Notes: a model not told the origin generated them from the letters alone. A stretch of 16,377 bases of DNA from Bacteroidales bacterium UBA7258 (GCA_002472565.1 DKSK01000021.1:1553-17929); one strand, 5' to 3'. Positions 1 through 7,791 are shown, numbered from the stretch's first letter. Numbers and translations: made by a program.

Positions 1-573
1 GTGGAAAAGGCGGCCGGGGACCGCGCCTTTGAGTCCGAGGCCATCCGGAACATCTACACCGCCCTCGGGGTCACCGTGGCCCAGGAGGACGAGACCGGGG
101 AGAAGAGGATGGACCTGAGTAAGCTGCGTTATCACAAGGTGATAATCATGACCGATGCCGATGTGGACGGAAGCCACATCGCCACCCTTATCCTTACCTT
201 CTTCTTCCGCTATATGTTCGACTTGATAAAGAACGGCTATGTCTATCTTGCGACACCTCCTCTGTATCTTGTCAAGGCCGGCTCCAACGAGATTTATTGC
301 TGGACTGAAGGCCAGAGGGAGGATGCTGTCCAGAGGCTTGGCGGCGGAAATGAAAACAAGGTTGCCGTGCAGAGGTACAAGGGTCTTGGTGAAATGAGCG
401 ACCAGCAGCTCTGGGATACCACCATGAATCCGAAGACCCGTCTCCTCCGTCAGATAACAATTGAGAATGCGGCGGAAGCGGACAGAACCTTCAGCATGTT
501 GATGGGGGATGATGTCCCGCCTCGCAGGCAGTTCATCGAGGAGAACGCCAACTACGCGAAGATTGACGCATAG
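1..573 (+). CDS. gyrB: DNA gyrase subunit B, C-terminal part (5' end outside window)
   Basis: C-terminal 190 residues of the type II topoisomerase ATPase/TOPRIM subunit, which pairs with GyrA to introduce negative supercoils. Seen directly: the TOPRIM metal-binding motif MTDADVDGSHI around residues 50-60, then the C-terminal signature QRYKGLGEM followed by QLWDTTMNP (about 124-144), as expected at a GyrB end. The GTG at base 1 is not a real start: it is the Val of the usual family segment (N)VEKA, so the gene enters from the left. The frame is open to a TAG at 571-573. ParE is the main alternative, but the short tail after LWDTTMNP and the DADVDGSHI form fit GyrB. The gap to the next gene (about 100 bases) has no convincing T-tailed terminator. 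Confidence 0.93.
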   Translation: MEKAAGDRAFESEAIRNIYTALGVTVAQEDETGEKRMDLSKLRYHKVIIMTDADVDGSHIATLILTFFFRYMFDLIKNGYVYLATPPLYLVKAGSNEIYCWTEGQREDAVQRLGGGNENKVAVQRYKGLGEMSDQQLWDTTMNPKTRLLRQITIENAAEADRTFSMLMGDDVPPRRQFIEENANYAKIDA

Positions 574-675
574 TCCTCTTCATGGAAGCGGCTTCATGGG
601 AACAGCCCAGAGTGGGAATCTTTCATTTCGCCGCTCCCGCCATGAATATATGGAAAACGGTAAATAGAAATAGAT

Positions 676-1938
676 ATGGTCGATATTTTTGACAGAATCG
701 CAAAGAATTCAGGAGGCCCTATTGGCCAGTACCAGGATCAGGGCATGGGATACTATATGTATCCGAAACTTGAAGGAGAGCTCGGACCGCACATGAAATT
801 CAACGGCGTCGAGATGCTCAACTGGTCCCTGAACAACTACCTGGGGCTCGCAAATCATCCGGAGGTCCGCAAGGCCGACGCAGAGGCGGCCAAGGAATGG
901 GGACTTGCCTATCCTATGGGCAGCCGTATGCTCACCGGGCATACGAAGTACCATGAGGAACTTGAACGCAGGCTTGCCGCCTTCGAGAAGAAGGAGGATG
1001 CCTTCCTCTTCAATTTCGGCTATCAGGGCATCGTCTCTGCGATTGACGCCCTCGTGAACCGCCACGACGTCATTGTCTACGATGCGGAGGCCCACGCCTG
1101 CCTGCTCGACGGCATCCGTCTCCACATGGGTGACAACTACAAGTTCCGTCATAATGACATAGAAAGCTGCGAGAAGGTCCTTGCCAGGGCCTGCAAGCTG
1201 GCGGAGGAGAACGGAGGCGGAGTGCTTCTCATCACGGAAGGAGTTTTCGGCATGACCGGAGCCCTCGGAATCCTTGACAAGATCGTCGCCCTGAAGAAGA
1301 AATATTCGTTCAGAATCCTCATCGATGACGCCCATGGTTTCGGAATCATGGGTGAGCATGGCCGCGGAACCAGCGAGCATTTCGGAGTCATGGACGGAGT
1401 CGACCTCTATGTTGGCGCCTTCGCCAAGTCCATGGCCAGCATCGGAGGTTTTATCGCCGGCCCTAAGAGCATCATCAAGTATCTCCGCTTCAACATGAGG
1501 AGCCAGATGTATGCAAAGGCGCTTCCTATGCCTCTTGTGATCGGAAATATGAAGCGTCTGGAGATCATCGACAGCCCTGAGGGAGACGAGCTCCGCAAGA
1601 AGCTCTTCACCGTTACCAGAGCCCTGCAGGACGGCTTCCGCAAGGAAGGTTTCGATATCGGACCGGCCGAGGCCTGTGTTTCTCCTGTGCATATCAAGGG
1701 AGGCATCGGCGAGGCTACCCAGATTGTCAAGGATCTTCGCGAGAACTACAAGATTTTCTGCTCCATCGTGATCTATCCTGTGATTCCGCTCGGCATGATT
1801 ATCTTCAGAATCATTGCGACCGCGGCCCACAGCCTCGATGACGTCAACTACACGCTGAACGCCTTCAAGGAGATTCGCGAAAAACTTGACGAGGGCAAGT
1901 ACAGCAGCGGAGAAATCGCCGCCATGGTCGTAAAGTAA
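676..1938 (+). CDS. spt: Serine palmitoyltransferase (alpha-oxoamine synthase family)
   Basis: PLP-dependent cytosolic enzyme that condenses L-serine with a long acyl-CoA to give 3-ketosphinganine, the committed step of sphingolipid synthesis. Visible features in the 420 aa: the alpha-oxoamine synthase N-terminus with NNYLGLANHPEV (about 53-64), the GSRMLTGHTKYHEELE block, the cofactor motif DDAHGFG (D217-D218-A-H220-G), and the Schiff-base lysine K251 in AFAKSMASIGGFIAG. Length fits bacterial SPT (about 400 aa). Related enzymes such as 2-amino-3-ketobutyrate CoA ligase (Kbl) and BioF share the fold. The MGYYMYPKLEGELGPHMKFNG N-terminus and the taxon favour SPT, known in Bacteroides (e.g. BT_0870). 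The ATG at 676 follows an A-rich leader with no Shine-Dalgarno, normal for this phylum. It is followed after 18 bases by an SDR gene, which supports a sphingolipid role. Confidence 0.9.
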   Translation: MVDIFDRIAKNSGGPIGQYQDQGMGYYMYPKLEGELGPHMKFNGVEMLNWSLNNYLGLANHPEVRKADAEAAKEWGLAYPMGSRMLTGHTKYHEELERRLAAFEKKEDAFLFNFGYQGIVSAIDALVNRHDVIVYDAEAHACLLDGIRLHMGDNYKFRHNDIESCEKVLARACKLAEENGGGVLLITEGVFGMTGALGILDKIVALKKKYSFRILIDDAHGFGIMGEHGRGTSEHFGVMDGVDLYVGAFAKSMASIGGFIAGPKSIIKYLRFNMRSQMYAKALPMPLVIGNMKRLEIIDSPEGDELRKKLFTVTRALQDGFRKEGFDIGPAEACVSPVHIKGGIGEATQIVKDLRENYKIFCSIVIYPVIPLGMIIFRIIATAAHSLDDVNYTLNAFKEIREKLDEGKYSSGEIAAMVVK

Positions 1939-1956
1939 GGCTCTTACATTCATGAA

Positions 1957-2781
1957 ATGAACCCGTCTTACTTTAAGGATAAGGTTATTATAGTGACAGG
2001 AGCCAGTTCCGGTATCGGGCTGGCTTCTGCCCGTTTGTTTGGCTCCTTCGGAGCGAAAGTCGTCATGGCCGCCCGTCATTATGAGCAGCTTCTGAGTCTC
2101 GCCCCGAGCGTGGGAGATGCGGCCCATGTGCTCTGCGTCAAGACTGACGTTAGCTCTGAGGACGACTGCAGGCGCCTTATAGACAGTACGATAGAGAGAT
2201 TCGGCCGCATTGATGTCCTGGTCAACAACGCAGGGATCTCCATGAGAGCTATGTTCAAGGATCTTGACCTAAAGGTCATAAAGAGCCTCATGGACGTGAA
2301 TTTCTGGGGGACCGTCTACTGCACCAAGTACGCCCTGCCATATCTCCTTGAGTCGAAGGGCTCCCTGGTCGGAGTCATCTCCATAGCAGGCTATTCCGCC
2401 CTCCCTGCCCGCACCGGCTATTCCGCGAGCAAGTATGCCGTGAGAGGCTTCCTCGATACGGTGAGGATAGAACATCTCTATGACGGTCTCCATGTCCTTG
2501 TATTCGCGCCCGGCTACACCGACTCCAATGTCAGGAAGGCGGCCCTGACCGCGGACGGAAGCGCCCAGGGTGCCACACCGCTGAAAGAGGACAAGCTCAT
2601 GAGCGCCGAAGAATGCGCGAAGCACCTTGCCAAAGCGATTTACAAACGCCGCCGCCAGGCGATACTCACTCCGATAGGGAAGGCCACCGTGTGGATGCAG
2701 AAACGCTTCCCGGCCCTCCTGGACAAATTGACATACTGGTATGTCGGCCGCGAAGCCGGCAGTCCTTTTCATAAAGACTGA
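1957..2781 (+). CDS. Short-chain dehydrogenase/reductase, candidate 3-ketosphinganine reductase
   Basis: Classical SDR of 274 aa. Seen: the nucleotide-binding TGASSGIG (14-21), NNAG (90-93), and a catalytic triad of S142 (in VISIAG), Y155 and K159 (YSASK). There is no TM segment or signal, so it should be cytosolic or peripheral. The basic residues after the first strand (AARH) suggest NADPH, which is inference. Substrate cannot be read from the motifs. Its position 18 bases after spt makes 3-ketosphinganine to sphinganine reduction (KDSR-like activity) the leading hypothesis, the reaction directly after SPT. Alternatives are a 3-oxoacyl reductase or a general SDR. The start at 1957 is the first ATG giving the complete Rossmann fold. 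An ATG at 1952 reads only Met-Lys-stop and overlaps it. The next gene begins 7 bases after the stop, so the two are probably co-transcribed. Confidence 0.82.
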   Translation: MNPSYFKDKVIIVTGASSGIGLASARLFGSFGAKVVMAARHYEQLLSLAPSVGDAAHVLCVKTDVSSEDDCRRLIDSTIERFGRIDVLVNNAGISMRAMFKDLDLKVIKSLMDVNFWGTVYCTKYALPYLLESKGSLVGVISIAGYSALPARTGYSASKYAVRGFLDTVRIEHLYDGLHVLVFAPGYTDSNVRKAALTADGSAQGATPLKEDKLMSAEECAKHLAKAIYKRRRQAILTPIGKATVWMQKRFPALLDKLTYWYVGREAGSPFHKD

Positions 2782-2788
2782 AATGTAA

Positions 2789-4822
2789 ATGTCCACTGGC
2801 AGACTCCCAAAAGACCATAGGGTCTATTTTTATCTGGCCCTGGTCTTTCTGGTCTTCCTGCTGATTACGCCGAAGACCGGAAAGTTTAATTATGACTACA
2901 AGAAAGGCTCTCCGTGGGCCTATGACAACCTTGTGGCCCAGTTTGACTTCCCGATCCTCAAGACAGAGGAGGAACTGGCCAAGGAGAAATCCGCCGCCGG
3001 TTCCAAGGTGATACCTTTCTACAGGTATTCCGACCAGGCCACCAGGGAGACTGTCCGCGAGGCTGAAAACATCGACTTCGGAAAGTACCCAGCCCTGAAG
3101 CAGGAAGTCGGAGCCGCCCTTCAGGATATCTACGACAGGGGAGTCCTTGATGAGGACAAAGACGTTAAGGATCAGGACCTTCACGCCTCCCTCAATGATG
3201 TTATTTTCGTCCAAAGGGACAAGAGGGCGTCCAAAAGTCCGAGAAGCAATGTCTACACCGTGGCTACGGCGAGGAAAAAACTCCTCTCTGAGGTTTCTTC
3301 CAAGAATCCGCATGAGAACGTAGACTCGATTCTGAGGGCCGATGGTGTCTATGACGTCATAGCCCCGAATCTTATTTACGACAAGGAGACCACTGAACTT
3401 GTCCATGCCGAGTCTGTCGACTATATTTCCGAAACCGAGGGCTTTGTCAGCGCGGGGCAGCTCATCGTGGCGAGGGGAGAGATAGTCACTGAAGGGGTGA
3501 AGCAGATGCTGGATTCCTACAAGGCCGAGTATGAGGATTCGCTTGGCTTCAGCGGACCAGGAATCCTGCTCTGGATAGGGAACGGGATTATCAGCCTTGG
3601 AATCGTACTCATACTTTTCATATCCATGCTCTATGCATATCCTGCCGTCTTCGGCAAGATGAACGAGTACCTCTACCTCCTTTTCCAGTTCCTGCTCATC
3701 ACGGTGGTGTCGATGTTGAGCGAACGCATCAACCCCCAGCTGCTCTTCCTCATGCCGCTGACTCTTGCTGTGCTCTACCTTCTGGCCTTCTTTAAAAAGA
3801 AATTGGTAGTGCTGATCTATCTGGTCGACCTTCTTCCGCTGCTGGTTTTCTGCCACAACGGGACCCAGCTTTTCATGATGTTCGCGATCTCTGGGACGGT
3901 CTCCATGTTGATTTTCGAACACTTCAACCGCAGCTGGCGTCAGTTTGTCCATGCGGTGATAGTCTTCGCCGTCCTTTTCACAGTCTACAGCGGCTTCATG
4001 TTCATGAATGGCACGCGCTGGACCTTAAGGCAGCCAACCTATCTTCTGCTCGGATCGCTGCTCTGCGTCGCCGGCTACCCGCTCATCTACCTCTTTGAGA
4101 AAATTTTCCAGCTGGTCTCCAATTCTAGGCTTCAAGAACTCTGCGACACCAACAACCCTCTCCTGCGCGAGATGGCTTCCAAGGCTCCTGGTACCTTCCA
4201 GCACTCTCTCCAGGTCATGAATATGGCCGATGCGGCCGCCAGGAGCATCGGGGCCAATGTGCTTCTGGTGAGAGCCGGCGCCATGTACCATGACATCGGA
4301 AAAATCAACAATCCGCAGTGCTTCATCGAGAACGAGACCATAGGAACCTATTACCACAAGGACCTTTCGCCTCAGCAGAGCGCCAGAGAAATCATTCGCC
4401 ATGTCTCTGACGGAGTCGTCCTGGCCGACAGGTACAATCTTCCCGAGGTCATCAAGGATTTCATACTGACCCATCATGGGACCACGCTCACCGGATATTT
4501 CTACAACAAGTACGTCAATGCCGGCGGCGACCCGGCAGATGACTCTGCCTTCCGCTACAACGGGAAGAGGCCCCAGACCAAGGAACAGATTATAGTCATG
4601 CTCTGCGATTCCATAGAGGCGGCCTCCCGCACGCTCAAGGACAACAAGCCGGAGACTTTCGACCTCTTCGTGGAGAACATGGTCAACGCCAAGGACAAGG
4701 ACGGCCAGTTCGAGGATGCGGATATCTCAATCAAGGAGCTAAACATCCTCAAGACCGAGCTCAAGGCCTACCTCAGCCAGCTCTACCACGACCGCATCGC
4801 CTACCCCAAGCGCCGGGGATAA
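2789..4822 (+). CDS. pgpH: PgpH-type 7TM HD-domain phosphohydrolase (predicted c-di-AMP phosphodiesterase)
   Basis: Inner-membrane protein of 677 aa with the 7TMR-HDED architecture: one N-terminal TM helix (about 12-27), an extracytoplasmic region (about 30-245) rich in charged residues, a run of seven hydrophobic helices (about 252-450), then a cytoplasmic HD domain. Metal ligands are visible: H472 in FQHSLQ, the HD pair H501-D502 in MYHDIGK, and a later THHGT motif. In Listeria, PgpH of this architecture hydrolyses c-di-AMP to pApA. The same activity is inferred here. Length matches the family. The start at 2789 lies 7 bases after the SDR stop. A two-codon ATG-TAA (2783-2788) abuts it, so translation may be coupled. 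Its place behind spt and the SDR suggests co-expression with sphingolipid synthesis, but whether the link is functional is unknown. Confidence 0.88.
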   Translation: MSTGRLPKDHRVYFYLALVFLVFLLITPKTGKFNYDYKKGSPWAYDNLVAQFDFPILKTEEELAKEKSAAGSKVIPFYRYSDQATRETVREAENIDFGKYPALKQEVGAALQDIYDRGVLDEDKDVKDQDLHASLNDVIFVQRDKRASKSPRSNVYTVATARKKLLSEVSSKNPHENVDSILRADGVYDVIAPNLIYDKETTELVHAESVDYISETEGFVSAGQLIVARGEIVTEGVKQMLDSYKAEYEDSLGFSGPGILLWIGNGIISLGIVLILFISMLYAYPAVFGKMNEYLYLLFQFLLITVVSMLSERINPQLLFLMPLTLAVLYLLAFFKKKLVVLIYLVDLLPLLVFCHNGTQLFMMFAISGTVSMLIFEHFNRSWRQFVHAVIVFAVLFTVYSGFMFMNGTRWTLRQPTYLLLGSLLCVAGYPLIYLFEKIFQLVSNSRLQELCDTNNPLLREMASKAPGTFQHSLQVMNMADAAARSIGANVLLVRAGAMYHDIGKINNPQCFIENETIGTYYHKDLSPQQSAREIIRHVSDGVVLADRYNLPEVIKDFILTHHGTTLTGYFYNKYVNAGGDPADDSAFRYNGKRPQTKEQIIVMLCDSIEAASRTLKDNKPETFDLFVENMVNAKDKDGQFEDADISIKELNILKTELKAYLSQLYHDRIAYPKRRG

Positions 4823-4831
4823 GATAACTGT

Positions 4832-4868
4832 TTAGGGGGCAGTATATTTGTGTCATATAAACCCCTAA
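4832..4868 (+). promoter_or_regulatory. Candidate Bacteroidota promoter (-7 box) inside an inverted repeat
   Basis: TATATTTG at 4843-4850 matches the Bacteroidota -7 consensus TAnnTTTG and sits 22 bases before the lipoprotein ATG. It lies in the loop of an inverted repeat, TTAGGGG (4832-4838) and CCCCTAA (4862-4868). No good TTTG -33 element stands at the expected 19-21 base spacing. The arrangement could be a promoter with an operator-like repeat, or a weak hairpin closing the upstream operon. There is no T-tract, so a classical terminator is unlikely. Confidence 0.45.
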
Positions 4869-4872
4869 CGAA

Positions 4873-5274
4873 ATGAATAAGTTATTATTATTCATCTGTG
4901 CCGCAATGATGATTTTCAGCTGCGGCAAGGAAGATTCAGGAAACAAAACTGTAATCGACCCTGTAGCAAAAAAGGAAACATGGGCCACGATTCTCAAGAT
5001 GTATCCATTCCTGGACGGCTTTCCTGTATTTGACGGGGAAGTCGAGAATTGGCAGTATAAAGAACTCGGCAGCATGAAGACATTGACCTTCTTCGACTAC
5101 AAGTGCGACAAATCCGTGTCGACCACCTATTACGCCAAGTTCATACCTGCGGGCTTCACCAAGAGCGAAGGTTCTGAAATCTACCGGAAGACGGTGGACA
5201 AGAAGAATTACATCTTCAGCGGCCGCTATGGCGGCGGCAGTTTCGGCTTAAGTTTCTCCGTTGACTCCGAATAG
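4873..5274 (+). CDS. Small lipoprotein, probably surface-exposed, unknown function
   Basis: 133 aa. The N-terminus is a clear type II signal: MNK, a hydrophobic stretch, and a lipobox ending in Cys17 (MIFSC). The residues after the Cys are G-K-E-D, an acidic stretch like the Bacteroidota lipoprotein export signal that sends lipoproteins to the outer leaflet. Surface display is therefore inferred. The mature part (about 115 aa) is rich in aromatic residues, with a DGFPVFDGEVENWQYKEL segment, FIPAGFTKSEG, and a C-terminal Gly-rich YGGGSFGLSFS. I do not recognise a family. It is followed after only 3 bases by a predicted outer-membrane protein, so the two form a pair likely driven from the promoter at about 4843. 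The ATG used is the only one giving a full signal peptide. Confidence 0.8.
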   Translation: MNKLLLFICAAMMIFSCGKEDSGNKTVIDPVAKKETWATILKMYPFLDGFPVFDGEVENWQYKELGSMKTLTFFDYKCDKSVSTTYYAKFIPAGFTKSEGSEIYRKTVDKKNYIFSGRYGGGSFGLSFSVDSE

Positions 5275-5277
5275 GAC

Positions 5278-6609
5278 ATGAAAACGGGAATCATCACCTG
5301 CGCTTTGACTGCATTGGCCCTGTCGGCAGGTATCACATCGCACGCACAGACCGTCTCCGACAAGAAGGCAAAGCGTCAGAAGGAAGAGATTGTCAATGTC
5401 AGGGTATGGCTCAACAAGGGAGAGGACAAAGTCATTGACGGTTATCTCCGTTCGGCTCTCGTCAACCGCCCCGACAACATTGAAATAAGCCTTACCGCCG
5501 ACGGCAAGAGGATGAGATATATCAATGAAGATGTCGATTCCCTGCTTCTTGACGGTTCGGACAAATATGTGAAGAGGCTGGTCAAGATGTACGGAGCATT
5601 GGGCGGTCCGGCAAAGGTCGAATGGGTACGTGAGGAATACCGGGGCAAAGGCATTGACCTGTACTCTCTTTTTACCGTCGAAGCCGAAAGGACGGGAAGA
5701 AACATCACGGTCGTGAGACCGGTCCGCTCGTGGTACCTGAGCATTGCCGGGGACATGGCCATAATGGTCGGGTCTGATACCCGCAACAGCATCTTTGACA
5801 AGACTGAGCCGCCGATGTCCGGGGCAATGCTGAACAAGTATTTCGGAAAGATATATGACTATCCGGAATTTGCCGCAAGGATACGGGAGGGCGAATTCAG
5901 CACGTTCATGGATGTCATCCATGCGTGGGAATCATCTTACGGAGGCACTGCTCTCCGCGTGGATGGGAAGCTCAAGGACGGGCAGGTCGGTGTCCAGGGA
6001 GGAATCGCCTCTTCCGACGCCAATAAGAACGTGGACTGGAAGCGTACCAAATCTGAGATAGTGTTCCCGAAATACACGAGGACAATCCAGGTCGGAGCCT
6101 CCCCTGTGATCGCTGAGTGGACAAAGGTGATGAAGCATGCCACTGACGGCTCCAAATCCTCATTCAAGATGGCTGTTCCTCCGATAATGATATATTCGGA
6201 CATCTGTTTCCTTGATTTCGGACGTTTCGGAAGCCTGGGCTGGTCAATAGGAGGCGAATACTCCCGCTACAGCTACAACTGGATGCTGGACAACGGCTAT
6301 GGCGACAAGCAGCAGGAAACGTTCTGCAACAGAGTTGACCTTGCGGCAGGTCTCAGTTACCACATAACGCTATGCAGCCGTCTGGAACTCTACGCAAGGG
6401 CAATGATCGATGCCGGACTGATCGGAGAACACACCACAGACCACGAGAGCGGAGAGAAGGCCAGTTCCACATTCAACAAGATGGACACGAAGATGGGCGT
6501 ACTGGCCACTGCCGGACTCCGCTGGTACTTTTGCGACAAGGCCGGACTCTGGGTGGAGGGCGGCCATGACGCGGGCTACGTGTCGGCAGGATTGTCATTC
6601 AAGTTCTGA
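5278..6609 (+). CDS. Predicted outer-membrane beta-barrel protein, unknown function
   Basis: 443 aa with a Sec signal peptide (cleavage likely after A23 in SHAQ). Residues about 37-95 alternate short strands around VWLNKGEDKVIDGYLRSAL and MRYINEDVDSLLLDG, a pattern resembling small Sm-like beta modules with a conserved G-Y/D-V core. This is an impression, not a match. The C-terminal half (about 290-443) shows alternating aromatic/hydrophobic strands (for example SLGWSIGGEYSRYSYNW, VDLAAGLSYHITL, VLATAGLRWYF) and ends in a terminal Phe (LSFKF), the usual barrel-assembly (BAM) signal. I infer an outer-membrane barrel of about 8 strands with a periplasmic N-terminal domain. Only 3 bases separate it from the upstream lipoprotein, so the two may form one envelope complex. 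No enzyme motif was seen. Confidence 0.75.
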   Translation: MKTGIITCALTALALSAGITSHAQTVSDKKAKRQKEEIVNVRVWLNKGEDKVIDGYLRSALVNRPDNIEISLTADGKRMRYINEDVDSLLLDGSDKYVKRLVKMYGALGGPAKVEWVREEYRGKGIDLYSLFTVEAERTGRNITVVRPVRSWYLSIAGDMAIMVGSDTRNSIFDKTEPPMSGAMLNKYFGKIYDYPEFAARIREGEFSTFMDVIHAWESSYGGTALRVDGKLKDGQVGVQGGIASSDANKNVDWKRTKSEIVFPKYTRTIQVGASPVIAEWTKVMKHATDGSKSSFKMAVPPIMIYSDICFLDFGRFGSLGWSIGGEYSRYSYNWMLDNGYGDKQQETFCNRVDLAAGLSYHITLCSRLELYARAMIDAGLIGEHTTDHESGEKASSTFNKMDTKMGVLATAGLRWYFCDKAGLWVEGGHDAGYVSAGLSFKF

Positions 6610-6649
6610 TGAGGTGGCGGGACGGATTTATAAAATAAAGGTGAGCGTT

Positions 6650-6810
6650 GGCGGGACGCGGCCACGGAGCGTTTTGTAACTCACTGATAATCAGACATCA
6701 TTTTAGATATAGCGTGGAAACGCAGGCTTTTTTTGTCGCGTTTCCACGCTGCATTTTATAACACATTGATAATCAACGTCTCCAAAAATCAGGCGTGGCC
6801 GCGTCCCGCC
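6650..6810. repeat. 161-bp nested palindromic element with internal direct repeats
   Basis: Outer arms GGCGGGACGCGGCCACG (6650-6666) and CGTGGCCGCGTCCCGCC (6794-6810) are perfect 17-base inverted repeats. A second perfect 13-base inverted repeat lies at the centre (6711-6723 and 6738-6750, loop 14). The two flanks between arms, 44 and 43 bases long, are not inverted but direct near-copies: TAACTCACTGATAATCA (6677-6693) and TAACACATTGATAATCA (6759-6775), 82 bases apart. The unit is therefore a tandem pair of about 82 bases, each bounded by CCACG...CGTGG. GGCGGGACG also occurs just outside at 6615-6623. There is no coding capacity. It may be a REP/BIME-like or MITE-like intergenic element, or a structured RNA or transcription boundary after the barrel gene. 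It lies in the 393-base gene-free stretch 6610-7002, of which 6811-6924 shows nothing else I can support. Confidence 0.8.
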
Positions 6811-6924
6811 GGGGATTTTACACCTGACTTCGTCATTGCGTCACCCTAAACGCCGAAGTGGTCAAAGAGCGGTTTAAGAGCCATTTGTTCTGGCGTGAGC
6901 ATCATTGTCTTGACCATGACCTTA

Positions 6925-6966
6925 TTCCGGCCGATACCCGTTCAGTGTTCCGGTGATACCCGTTCA
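6925..6966. repeat. IS21 terminal repeats, istB side (2 copies)
   Basis: TTCCGGCCGATACCCGTTCA (6925-6944) is followed by TTCCGGTGATACCCGTTCA (6948-6966). The shared 12-mer GATACCCGTTCA recurs with a 22-base period. Aligned with the reverse complement of the istA-side repeats, TTCCGGAGCATATTCGGTCA, they share TTCCGG, the central ATA, CG and the final TCA. They are therefore the matching end repeats of one element. Confidence 0.75.
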
Positions 6967-7002
6967 CTTTTTGTGAGTAAAGACAGATTATTGGCTTCGA
7001 AG

Positions 7003-7791
7003 TTAATACTTTTTTCTTAGACTTTCTCCTTTGAGCTGGAGACGTACAGCTTTGTGGATGATTCTATCAAGGCAGGCTTCTGCAATGAGTTCATTTTTGA
7101 AGAGCGCATACCAGTCGGATACCGGCAGTTGGCTGGCAATAATGAGAGCCTTTTTACCATACCGATCATCCAATATCTGTTCGAAGTCGTTTTGGAACTG
7201 ACCTTCAATGGGCTTCATGCCGAAGTCATCAATGATAATAAGGTCATAACGGGTCATCTTCTCAAAGAAGCGGAGTTCTTTTCCCTCCAAGCGAGCAAGT
7301 CTCATTTGATCGGAGAGGCGCTGCATCGTGAAGTAGGAGACCTTGTAGCCCTGCCGGCAAGCCTTGTCGCCCAAAGCATTTGCAAGATAAGTCTTACCTG
7401 TACCGGCGGCACCGCTGATGATGACTGAACCGCCCATTTTTATGTATTCCCCCGTTCCCAATTGGGTGATTACGTCTGCAGGAACGCCACGTGACGCGTT
7501 GATGTCCAGTTCCTCAATGGTGACTGTAAGCCTAAAGCCGGCTGCCTTGATGAGTTTCGCAATTCGGTTCGTTTCTCGGTTATCCATTTCCGCCTGCAAA
7601 AGAAGCGGCATGGCTTCCCGAACAGAGAGCTTGTCGAGTTGATGCGTTTCTTCCATTACCCGCCAACTCTCCGCCATTCCTGGCATTTTAAGGCCTTTAG
7701 GGCCGAAGTTATAGTTGCTTCCATAATGATTTGGATTATACGTAAGAGGCTGCCCCTCTGGTATTATCATGATTCTGTGGTTGAACGTCAT
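7003..7791 (-). CDS. istB: IstB-like AAA+ ATPase, IS21 transposition helper
   Basis: 262 aa, cytosolic, DnaC-like ATPase that assembles on target DNA and stimulates IstA. Seen: Walker A GAAGTGKT (127-134), Walker B LIIIDDFG (D188-D189), and the IstB signature DDRYGKKALIIASQLPVSDWY near the C-terminus, with LDRIIHKAVRLQLKGESLRKKY as the usual final segment. Family length is about 245-265, so it is complete. A second Met at residue 8 (7770) is an alternative start. Its 5' end overlaps the 3' end of istA (to 7736), as in other IS21 elements, suggesting translational coupling. It is the only intact gene of the element, and it follows a frameshifted istA. Confidence 0.93.
   Translation of the reverse strand: MTFNHRIMIIPEGQPLTYNPNHYGSNYNFGPKGLKMPGMAESWRVMEETHQLDKLSVREAMPLLLQAEMDNRETNRIAKLIKAAGFRLTVTIEELDINASRGVPADVITQLGTGEYIKMGGSVIISGAAGTGKTYLANALGDKACRQGYKVSYFTMQRLSDQMRLARLEGKELRFFEKMTRYDLIIIDDFGMKPIEGQFQNDFEQILDDRYGKKALIIASQLPVSDWYALFKNELIAEACLDRIIHKAVRLQLKGESLRKKY

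Noticed and set aside
588..605. Imperfect palindrome after gyrB as terminator (CATG-AAGC/GCTT-CATG)
   Set aside because: It has essentially no loop, has a bulge, and no T-tract follows.
709..2127. Long minus-strand open frame (472 aa) opposite spt
   Set aside because: Shadow of spt and the SDR caused by codon bias. Low-complexity and without a family signature.
2666..3952. Long minus-strand open frame (428 aa) opposite pgpH
   Set aside because: Antisense shadow. The plus-strand frame has clear domains and catalytic residues.
6846..6917. Minus-strand 23-codon frame (MVKTMMLTPEQMALKPLFDHFGV) just outside the IS21 end, possibly the tail of an interrupted gene
   Set aside because: Too short to assign. 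No matching N-terminal half is visible on the other side of the IS, and no family was recognised.
6610..7002. CRISPR-like array suspected from repeated motifs
   Set aside because: Only two diverged repeat copies with palindromic arms and no regular spacers. The right-hand repeats belong to the IS21 end.
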